Assembly (NCBI GenBank): GCA_947576945.1
Contig: CANPTH010000008.1
Coordinates: 1 to 64,000, forward strand
Direction of reading: 5' to 3'
Source of the DNA: an uncultured Lachnospiraceae bacterium
GTDB lineage: Bacteria > Bacillota > Clostridia > Lachnospirales > Lachnospiraceae
DNA: 64,000 nucleotides
Shown piece by piece: positions 16,473 to 23,556 of the stretch. The position numbers and the translations under genes were made by a program. The notes under the pieces are model-generated. The model saw nothing but the letters and a program-made list of their open reading frames with translations, made no database searches and was not told the DNA's origin. Numbering within the stretch: position 1 is the first letter of the stretch; every line of letters begins with the position of its first letter.

Positions 16473-17176
16473 CAGATCCATACAGTATATTGGGAGTGGC
16501 GAGAGGCGCTTCCGAGGAAGAAATCAAGAAAGCATACAAAGCATTGAGTCGGAAATATCATCCGGATGCCAATATCAACAATCCCAACCGGGATCAGGCC
16601 GAGGAGCGGTTTAAAGAGATTCAGGCGGCGTATCAGCAGATCATGAAGGAGAAGACTTCCGGTTACGGTGGGCATGACTACAGCGGCGGGACGGATTCGC
16701 AGGGCAGCTACGGCGGCTTTGGCTATGGGCCGTTCTGGTCCTTTGGTTATGGCGGTTTCGGGCAGAGCCAGGAAACGGGCTATGAAGAGGAGGCTCATCT
16801 GCGGGCGGCAGGCAACTATATCCGGAACGGCTATTACAGGGAGGCGCGCACGACGCTGGACAATATGGCGGAGCAGGAGAGGAACGCCAGATGGTACTAT
16901 TACAGCGCGGTGGCTCACTCCGGTCTTGGCAGCAACGTGGCGGCGCTGGAACATGCGAGAAGGGCGGCGGCGCTGGAGCCGGATAATATCAGTTACCGCA
17001 GTCTGGTACAGCAGCTGGAGAGCGGCGGCAGCTGGTACAGACAAAGGCAGGCTTCCTACGGGTATCCGACTTTTGGCGGCGGGGATCTGTGTATGAAGCT
17101 TTGCTGTCTGGAAATGATGTGCAATCTGTGCTGTTGCGGCGGCGGATACGGCGTGCGGGGGATGGTCTGCTGCTGA
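16469..17176 (+). CDS. J-domain (DnaJ-like) protein with cysteine-rich tail
   Basis: 235 residues. The J domain fills residues 1-65 with the catalytic 'HPD' in '[13 protein letters not shown]', so it should stimulate an Hsp70 (DnaK). A Gly/Tyr/Phe-rich linker follows, then a TPR-like helical region ('[21 protein letters not shown]', '[18 protein letters not shown]'). The last ~30 residues hold nine cysteines, including a CCC and two CC runs, around a GGGYG core. There is no classical DnaJ zinc-finger, so it is a specialised co-chaperone. It is translationally coupled to DUF5685 by a 4-base overlap. The tail may bind metal or be lipid-modified; that is an inference. Confidence 0.87.
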   Translation: MTDPYSILGVARGASEEEIKKAYKALSRKYHPDANINNPNRDQAEERFKEIQAAYQQIMKEKTSGYGGHDYSGGTDSQGSYGGFGYGPFWSFGYGGFGQSQETGYEEEAHLRAAGNYIRNGYYREARTTLDNMAEQERNARWYYYSAVAHSGLGSNVAALEHARRAAALEPDNISYRSLVQQLESGGSWYRQRQASYGYPTFGGGDLCMKLCCLEMMCNLCCCGGGYGVRGMVCC

Positions 17177-17249
17177 CCGTGTAAAGGCTGCATAAATCGG
17201 AACGGATCGGAAATCCTTATTCTATAAAAATAGAAAAGGAGAGAGAACG

Positions 17250-17570
17250 ATGAAAGAAGACAGATCGATTGGACCGGAACTGGCCATGAGCGCACTTGAC
17301 GAGATTCCCGAAGCAAAAAGCGACGCCAGGGATATTGTGGGGCTGGTGAAAAGCAGCGGCCGCATTACCGGGTATCAGCTTTCAGACGGTAACACCGTCT
17401 CGAAAGAGGATGGCGTGGCGATGGCTAAAAATGGCGAGATCAAGGGCGTCGGCATCGCCCACCGCAATGACAGTGAATATTTGAAGTCCCTTCCCGACGG
17501 GGACGAAGGGAATAATTTAAGTAACCTGCCTTCTGTGAGTCAGGGGCGCGTTGACAAGGATCTTATGTAA
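17250..17570 (+). CDS. DUF3892 domain protein
   Basis: 106 residues, soluble. 'ITGYQLSDGNTVSKEDGVAMAKNGEIKGVGIAHRN' is the DUF3892 core, and the C terminus 'EYLKSLPDG...NLSNLPSVS' is also typical of the family in Firmicutes. Function unknown. It has a strong ribosome site (AAAGGAGAGAG) and stands alone at the edge of the AT-richer accessory stretch. Confidence 0.8.
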   Translation: MKEDRSIGPELAMSALDEIPEAKSDARDIVGLVKSSGRITGYQLSDGNTVSKEDGVAMAKNGEIKGVGIAHRNDSEYLKSLPDGDEGNNLSNLPSVSQGRVDKDLM

Positions 17571-17660
17571 CTATATTGCGATATCAAGTTTATATTATTA
17601 GTAGATTCATTTATTAAGATTGATATTATTGAGATAAATATCGAATCACCTGCTGCATTG

Positions 17661-17880
17661 GATCCTTTTTTGATCCGGCATGATTCCGCCTGGCAGAGCA
17701 GAGAAATTGGCTTGTTGAAGCTTCAATAACCAATATGCGGATGAGTGGATCACGGATCCTTTGGCAGTTGTGATGCTCAAAGATATTGACCGATCAGAGG
17801 TGATGGGGATGTATTCGATTGAAAGGATGGAGCCATATTTACAGGCAGTCATGAACGTGATGGAAGGCGTGGAAAATTGA
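17661..17880 (+). pseudogene. Fragment of a decayed gene upstream of the AAA-like protein
   Basis: One frame reads 'DPFLIRHDSAWQSREIGLLKLQ' to a stop at about 17730. A shifted frame then continues 'YADEWITDPLAVVMLKDID' and '...MEGVEN' to a stop at 17880. Both halves look like coding sequence, as if one gene lost its frame. The region 17571-17660 before it is AT-rich with no ORF. I do not recognise the family. Confidence 0.35.
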
Positions 17881-17901
17881 GGCGGGAGGAGATGCGACAG
17901 T

Positions 17902-19650
17902 ATGGCAAGGACGATAGGTATCGGTAACCAGGATTTTGAGACGATCAGACGGGAAGGCTATTTCTATATTGACAAGACCGATCTGATACGCCAGTGGTGG
18001 GAAAGAGGGGACGGCGTGACGTTGATCACCAGACCGAGAAGGTTTGGAAAGACCTTGAATATGAGTATGCTGGAGAAATTCTTTTCTGTGGATTATAAGG
18101 ACAGAGGGGATCTGTTTTGTGGTCTTAAGATCTGGGAAAGTGAGAAATACATAGACCTGCAGGGCACTTATCCGGTGATCTTTCTCAGTTTTGCCGGTGT
18201 CAAAGAGAGCACTTATGCGGATGCAAGGGAAAGCATGTGCAGGACCATCGAGGAGCAGTATAATAAATATGACCGTCTGCTTAACGGAGATCTGCTCAAT
18301 GAGAGAGAAAAAGCGTTCTGCCGGAGCATTTCTGCGAATATGTCAGACAGCATGGCGGCGGCATCGCTGAGGGCGCTTTCTGATTTTCTCGGCAGATATT
18401 ATGGAAAGAAAACGATCATCCTTCTGGATGAATATGATACACCCATGCAGGAGGCGTATGTCAATGGGTATTGGGTGGAGATGGCCGCTTTTACCAGGAG
18501 CCTGTTTAACGCGACATTTAAGACGAATCCGTATCTGGAGCGCGCTGTTATGACAGGGATCACGAGGGTCAGCAAAGAGTCGATCTTTTCTGATCTGAAC
18601 AATCTTGAGGTAGTGACTACAACCTCAGAGAAGTATTCCGATTGTTTCGGGTTTACAGAGAATGAGGTTTTTGCAGTATTAGAGGAATACGGTCTGTCTG
18701 ATCAGAAGCAGAAGGTAAAGGACTGGTATGACGGATTCTCTTTTGGAAAAAGAAAGGATATCTACAATCCGTGGTCTATCATTAATTTTGTTGATAAGAA
18801 GAGAGTCGGTGCGTACTGGGCCAATACCAGCGCCAATCGTCTGGTGGAAAAACTGATCAGAGAGAGTAAACCGAAAGTCAAGCAGGCTTTTGAAGATCTG
18901 CTTGACGGTGGAACGCTTCATATGGAAATAGATGAACAGATCGTTTATGACCAGTTATCGGCGAAGAAGAATGCGGTCTGGAGCCTTTTTCTTGCCAGTG
19001 GTTATCTGAAAGTAGCCGGCACTGTGTTTGAGGAAAGAACAGGGCGCATGTATTATGACCTGACGCTGACTAATAAAGAAGTGCATATCATGTTTGCCAA
19101 TATGGTTCAGGACTGGTTTGCGTGGAATGATGATTACAATGATTTCATCAAGGCATTGCTGCTTGGAGATGTGAAAGCGATGAATCTGTATATGAACCGT
19201 GTGACAACGGAAATGTTCAGCTTCTTTGATACGGGCAAAAGCCCGCAGGGAGAGCCGGAACGCTTCTACCATGGGTTTGTGTTGGGACTGATGGTGGAAC
19301 TGGAGGACAGGTATGTGATCACGTCCAACAGGGAAAGCGGTTTCGGCAGATATGATGTGATGTTAGAACCCAGAAGCCTGGCAGCAGCGGAGGCATTGCA
19401 GGGAAAAGACGCTGCGCCGCACAAGGACATTCCGTTGGATGCCATTATCATAGAGTTTAAGGTACAGGACACGGAGGAGACAGAACTGACTGAAACAGTA
19501 CGCAGTGCCTTAAAACAGATCGAGGAGCGGGACTATCAGGCGTCCCTGATCGCCAGAGGGATTCCGGAAGAACGGATCAGGAAGTATGGTTTTGCTTTCT
19601 GTGGCAAGAGAGTGCTGATAGCGCAACAGGGTTCGGTGTGTCTCCAGTAA
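17902..19650 (+). CDS. AAA-ATPase-like protein with PD-(D/E)XK nuclease domain
   Basis: 582 residues. The N-terminal 'AAA-ATPase_like' domain begins with 'GNQDFETIRREGYFYIDKTDLI', with a Walker A-type loop 'TRPRRFGKTLNMSML' near residue 45. 'IILLDEYDTP' (Walker B) lies near residue 175. The C-terminal PDDEXK_9 nuclease-fold domain carries 'GFGRYDVMLEP' and 'AIIIEFKVQ' (the D...E-x-K core). This fusion is abundant, often multicopy, in gut Clostridia and Bacteroidetes. Its role is unproven; a mobile or defence-linked role has been suggested from its distribution. It lies at the left edge of the island of relics and candidate defence genes. Confidence 0.88.
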   Translation: MARTIGIGNQDFETIRREGYFYIDKTDLIRQWWERGDGVTLITRPRRFGKTLNMSMLEKFFSVDYKDRGDLFCGLKIWESEKYIDLQGTYPVIFLSFAGVKESTYADARESMCRTIEEQYNKYDRLLNGDLLNEREKAFCRSISANMSDSMAAASLRALSDFLGRYYGKKTIILLDEYDTPMQEAYVNGYWVEMAAFTRSLFNATFKTNPYLERAVMTGITRVSKESIFSDLNNLEVVTTTSEKYSDCFGFTENEVFAVLEEYGLSDQKQKVKDWYDGFSFGKRKDIYNPWSIINFVDKKRVGAYWANTSANRLVEKLIRESKPKVKQAFEDLLDGGTLHMEIDEQIVYDQLSAKKNAVWSLFLASGYLKVAGTVFEERTGRMYYDLTLTNKEVHIMFANMVQDWFAWNDDYNDFIKALLLGDVKAMNLYMNRVTTEMFSFFDTGKSPQGEPERFYHGFVLGLMVELEDRYVITSNRESGFGRYDVMLEPRSLAAAEALQGKDAAPHKDIPLDAIIIEFKVQDTEETELTETVRSALKQIEERDYQASLIARGIPEERIRKYGFAFCGKRVLIAQQGSVCLQ

Positions 19651-19669
19651 TACATAAGATACGCTTCGT

Positions 19670-20040
19670 CTAAGAGATTTCCACACAATGGATGGCGGGA
19701 TCGTCTACCAGTTTGACGGCTGATGTTGTCTGTTCAATACCGAGATCATGAAGAAGGCACTGCAAATCATGCAGTGCTTTTGCGGCCGTTTGGAACTAAT
19801 CCTGCATATTTTCAGAGGCTTACCGCAAATCTGTTTACCAGCAGTTCCTTTTTCAGGCCGATGATATCCGATCCATAATAATCGCATAGACACTGGCCGT
19901 ACTCATGCGCGATAATTGTACCAGTGAAAATAGAGATCGAGTCGGTACTGAGCATTTTCGGCTTCAAATATCTGAATAAAGGCGGCCTGCTGTTTTCCTG
20001 TACCCTTTTCTAATTGTCCGGTAGTGATTGTATAGATCAT
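19670..20040 (-). pseudogene. Decayed gene(s), possibly ImmA/IrrE-like
   Basis: An ATG at 20040 with GAGGAG 9 bases upstream opens 'MIYTITTGQLEKGTGKQQ' for ~45 codons and stops. The shifted frame then reads 'IIAHEYGQCLCDYYG' and 'KKELLVNRFAVSL', resembling the HExxH...N-x-F-A core of ImmA/IrrE peptidases. A third open piece ('LHDLQCLLHDLGIEQ') ends at 19670. At least two frameshifts break the gene. The good ribosome site shows it was once expressed. ImmA/IrrE proteins usually pair with a phage-type repressor, none of which remains. Confidence 0.5.
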
Positions 20041-20165
20041 TGCTTTCCACTCCTCACTTCCACAAATAATATATGATAAAAAAGTTTCTCAATGATGGGA
20101 CAGGGTTTTGCTTTATCTATATTTTAATCCGGCAATTTGAGACGATCAATCAAAAGTTATCTCCA

Positions 20166-20231
20166 ACCATGCTCAGCTTGCCGTATAGTCATCAATGCAT
20201 CCATGCTGTGAAAGCCAGAGATTTTCATAGT
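20166..20231 (+). repeat. 81-bp hairpin repeat, degraded copy 2
   Basis: CATGCTCAGCTTGCCG, then ATCCATGCTGTGAAAG and TTTTCATAGTA, line up with the copies at 15051 and 57907 but with many changes. It lies in the ~440-base AT-rich spacer before the OLD-like ATPase gene, which holds nothing else I can name. Confidence 0.65.
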
Positions 20232-20481
20232 AAATAATGAAGCAGGTTTGACTTTCGTATTGAAAGATATGACAAAACTTTATCGATTTCTATGTAAATA
20301 ATCAGAAGCCAGTAGAGTTTCTTGTCTGAAAAGATATTTGAAACGTAAAGTAAAAATTGCGTTTTGTGGAATAAATATAGAAATAAATGGATAAAAATAA
20401 AACAATACGAAAAGAAATATTGCGTTATAAAGGAAAAGATGATATGGTATGAATACACTACAAAAGGAAAGGTGCTACGGT

Positions 20482-21771
20482 ATGAAAATTCAGGCGGTTT
20501 TGATTGATGGATTCAAAAATCTGTCAAATGTTAAAATTGGTTTCGATAACATTACAGCTTTAGTGGCGTTAAACAATTTTGGCAAATCGAATGTACTTGC
20601 TGCTATCGATTTTGGTTTGACATTTATGAAAGCTACAATGGAAGATAAAGCTGATATGATGGCTAATTCGAATTTAATACCAATGAACAGCTATATGGTT
20701 AACAGAAATTACAAATTTCAAATGGAGATTTTAACTGAACTGGATGATATTGAATATCGTGTACTTTATGGATATGAATTTGCCTGGAAGTGTGATGAGA
20801 GTATCGAACCATATATTGTGTCCGAATATTTGAAGATCAGGCCGGAAGACAGGGGGCAGAAATATACTCAGCTGATCAATAGAGAGGGGCAGACAGCATT
20901 ATATAAAAGTTCTGAAACGGGCAGATGCTCATCCCAAATAAATGTTGAATCAGCGGAACTTGTTGTAAATAAGCTCCGAGCATACGATGAACTGTTTTAT
21001 GCTGTAATTATTAAAAAAATGAATAGTATGAGATTCTATATGGAGAATAATCTGGATGCAAAAAGTTTTTATCAGCCAGATCCATTTATTCGCAAAGGCT
21101 TAGAAGACATGGCTGTCGATGCAGAAAGCCTTCCACGTGTAATATATCAATTACAGGAGAAAAATCCGGATAAATTTGCCTTGTTGAAAGAAGTATATAA
21201 AAATTTATTTCCTGATGTTGAGGACATTGTTGTTAAGCAATACAAGTTTAATGGTGGAGACAATGATAGATTACCTGCCGATTCTCCGTTTGTAATAGCA
21301 AATGCCATATACGTCTTATTTGTGAAAGATAAGAATTTAATATACCCCATTGATTTTGCGATGATGTCAGATGGTGCAAAAAGAGTGTTTATGATTCTGG
21401 CGAGGATCATATTGGCCAATGAAGGAAATATTTCTCTGATTGCAATCGAAGAACCGGAGAATTCGGTGCATCCAAGTTTGTTTCGGGCTTATGTGCAAAT
21501 AATCAGTCAGTTGTTGGATGATTGTAAGATAATTGTAACCAGTCACTCGCCTTACGTTGTGAGTTATTTTGAGCCTTCATGGATACATGTAGGCATAAAC
21601 AGACAACCGGGGGTCGCTGGGTTTTATAAATTCAAAAAATCGGGTCAGCGATTATTACAACAGGATGCTGCGGATTTTAAGATGAGTATAGGAGATTACC
21701 TGTTTTCGATGCTGGCGGATGATGAATGTGATTGGGAAGACTATCTGGAGTGTGATATAATACATGAGTAA
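20482..21771 (+). CDS. OLD-like/AAA_21 ATPase of a two-gene candidate defence module
   Basis: 429 residues from ATG 20482 (GGAAAGG 9 bases upstream; the track's ATG at 20449 is less well placed). 'MKIQAVLIDGFKNLSNVKIGF' is the usual start of SMC/OLD-type ATPases. The Walker A loop is 'ALNNFGKSNVL' (~30-40). 'SDGAKRVFMILARII' near 297 resembles the signature, 'ISLIAIEEPENSVHP' near 318 is Walker B, and 'IIVTSHSPYVV' near 350 the H-loop. There is no TOPRIM domain at its C terminus, unlike one-chain OLD nucleases; a TOPRIM-like protein follows with an 8-base overlap. The gene is AT-rich and lies among relics, consistent with transfer. Anti-phage function is inferred. Confidence 0.8.
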   Translation: MKIQAVLIDGFKNLSNVKIGFDNITALVALNNFGKSNVLAAIDFGLTFMKATMEDKADMMANSNLIPMNSYMVNRNYKFQMEILTELDDIEYRVLYGYEFAWKCDESIEPYIVSEYLKIRPEDRGQKYTQLINREGQTALYKSSETGRCSSQINVESAELVVNKLRAYDELFYAVIIKKMNSMRFYMENNLDAKSFYQPDPFIRKGLEDMAVDAESLPRVIYQLQEKNPDKFALLKEVYKNLFPDVEDIVVKQYKFNGGDNDRLPADSPFVIANAIYVLFVKDKNLIYPIDFAMMSDGAKRVFMILARIILANEGNISLIAIEEPENSVHPSLFRAYVQIISQLLDDCKIIVTSHSPYVVSYFEPSWIHVGINRQPGVAGFYKFKKSGQRLLQQDAADFKMSIGDYLFSMLADDECDWEDYLECDIIHE

Positions 21772-22348
21772 ATGCCTTGTACTATTTGTTGAGGGAGATA
21801 CAGAAGTTGAGTTTTATAAACGTGTAATATCAAATGCCAGGCAGAAGAGGGCAGATGGAAGATTTGATATTAACATTGAATGTAAAAACGTCAAAGGTGT
21901 CGGAGGATTTAAAAATATTGCTCTACGTAAGTTTATAAAGGAAATAAAGCCCAAATATGGAGAGGAATGTGAGTTTAATGTCGCTTTATGTAGAGACACA
22001 GATGTTTTTGAACTCTCTCCTAAACCTCCGATAAATTGGAATGAAGTGGAAGCTGCTTTTAAGGAGAATGGAGTCCGAAACGTTATCCACATAAGAGCGG
22101 AACGTTCTATTGAAGACTGGTTTTTACTTGATGTGGACGGAATAATATCATTTCTTCATTTGTCAAGGAAAACGAAAGTATCCGGAGGCAATGGATATGA
22201 TAAATTGAAAAAACTTTTTAAACAGGCAAACAAGATGTATTATAAGGGAATGAAAAGTAATGGTATGGTTGAACGACTGGATATTGATAGAATAGTGCAG
22301 AGCGTTTATATGCAGTTAGAACCTTTATACAAGGTGCTGGGAATATAA
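21764..22348 (+). CDS. TOPRIM-like partner of the OLD-like ATPase
   Basis: 194 residues. The N terminus 'CLVLFVEGDTEVEFYKRVI' gives the TOPRIM glutamate, and 'ALCRDTDVFE' (about residue 78) gives a DxD-type acidic pair. 'RAERSIEDWFLLDVDGI' resembles the IE-x-W segment of DUF4276/RloB-type TOPRIM proteins. The likely role is a metal-dependent nuclease or effector controlled by the upstream ATPase. Its ATG lies inside the last codons of the ATPase gene (8-base overlap), so the pair is co-translated. The layout recalls PARIS (AriA/AriB) and split OLD systems, but the protein is shorter than AriB and I cannot assign a named subtype. Confidence 0.7.
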   Translation: MSKCLVLFVEGDTEVEFYKRVISNARQKRADGRFDINIECKNVKGVGGFKNIALRKFIKEIKPKYGEECEFNVALCRDTDVFELSPKPPINWNEVEAAFKENGVRNVIHIRAERSIEDWFLLDVDGIISFLHLSRKTKVSGGNGYDKLKKLFKQANKMYYKGMKSNGMVERLDIDRIVQSVYMQLEPLYKVLGI

Positions 22349-22560
22349 TGAATTATGATAATAATTTGAAAAAGCCTTTGGCTGGAAAAGCAGAGAATGG
22401 TTTTCTTTTTCCATTGTAGGTATGACTCTTAAGAAAACTATTACTAAAGATAATGGGTGTATTAGAATTAAAGATTGTGATGTGGTTATCGTAATCTGTA
22501 TTAATGCATAATGGTAGCTTTATTAAAAAGATATTATGAGAAACGAAGGAGAACTATTTT

Positions 22561-23145
22561 ATGATTACAAGGGTAAAACTTCAAAGGTTTAAGAAATTTA
22601 ATGATAACGAGGTAATATTAAAGCCTTTTTCTGTCTTAATGGGGGAAAATAACATAAGCAAAGATGATTTATTTAGAAGTCATGGAGACACAGGATATTT
22701 TACCAGAAATACAAAGGACATTAAAAAGTCTACAATCTGATATGTTGCAGAAAGAAAATGTTAGTGAATTAGAAGAATATAAAGATGAGCTTGAAGGATT
22801 AGAATTTATTATGGATGAAGATACCCTCAGTGAACAAAGGTACACACGGTCGGTAAAGAATCAATTTCATCCCCTGCTGCGTTGCTTTCATTCCGTGTAC
22901 GTCCAGTACACGTCAATCAAGCGCCTTGCAGGGATTGAAATTGCCTTCTTTCCGACTCTTCGACCCTGACCATGGATATTTGAGTGATTTCCAAGGCGGA
23001 CGATTGAGGCGTACCGGACGTACGCCGATTGAGGACAACGCAGAAAACCGCTCAAATATCATGGTTCAGGGCGTGTATTCCTTTGTTCACTGAGGGTAAT
23101 GTTTTAGATGAAATATTACAATTGTCATTGCCACTTGGAAAATAA
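22561..23145 (+). pseudogene. Second AAA ATPase gene, wrecked by deletion and a MITE
   Basis: From ATG 22561 (GGAG 9 bases upstream) the frame reads 'MITRVKLQRFKKFNDNEVIL' and 'PFSVLMGENN', the N terminus of an SMC/OLD-type ATPase. The Walker A loop is then lost and the frame soon stops. A shifted frame from 22664 ('TQDILPEIQRTLKSLQ' ... 'LEFIMDED') runs into the 273-bp element at 22824. Beyond it the same frame resumes with 'NVLDEILQLSLPLGK' and a stop. So an internal deletion/frameshift and a MITE insertion both hit it. The stretch 22349-22560 holds only short broken frames. Confidence 0.7.
22824..23096 (+). mobile_element. 273-bp MITE inserted at TA (IS630/mariner-like)
   Basis: Terminal inverted repeats CCCTCAGTGAACAAAGG match perfectly for 17 bases and loosely beyond. 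TA flanks both sides. Removing the element plus one TA restores the host frame as 'DEDNVLDEIL', direct evidence for a TA target duplication. There is no transposase inside. The interior folds as two large hairpin arms, each with a GTAC...GTAC inner hairpin. TA duplication points to IS630-Tc1/mariner-type mobilisation. Confidence 0.85.
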
Positions 23146-23411
23146 ATTTTTATTTTCTAATCAAAATATATTAGGTGTACTATATTTAGTAGTTGCAACA
23201 TTTAAGCACTGGAAAAGCACTAAGCCATAATAAATGATGTAATTGAAGTGAAAACAAGGGGTATTTGTATAATAACTTAAATAAAGACAGTTAACAATAA
23301 TAAAGGACACGTCGAATTCGTATCAGCATTGCTTCTCTTGATATTTTAGATCATAACGGTTAGGAATCGTTCTGAAATCACTTATCATTATAATATAAAA
23401 AGCATTACACG
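23146..23411. other. AT-rich intergenic stretch, nothing recognised
   Basis: No ORF or structured RNA that I can support lies between the ATPase relic and the terminator-like hairpin at 23412. Confidence 0.4.
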
Positions 23412-23455
23412 AAAGAGCTGTCAATTTGCTGCTTATGCAAAAGGACAGCTCTTTT
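23412..23455. terminator. Hairpin terminator between convergent units
   Basis: AAAGAGCTGTC and GACAGCTCTTT form an 11-base stem with flanking A/T. It can act in either direction and probably ends the minus-strand ABC transporter transcript. Confidence 0.7.
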
Positions 23456-23556
23456 ATGGTTCTATAAGAAATTGTTCCGGATTATGCAAGGCCGTGCAGC
23501 AGACTCGAAAATAATTCATGTCCGTTTTTCGATTAACTTCATTTTATTTCTGCCGC

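Noticed and set aside
17902-19650. AAA/PD-(D/E)XK protein as the novel system of the window
   Set aside because: This architecture is widespread and already defined as a family; it is reported as a feature and island context only.
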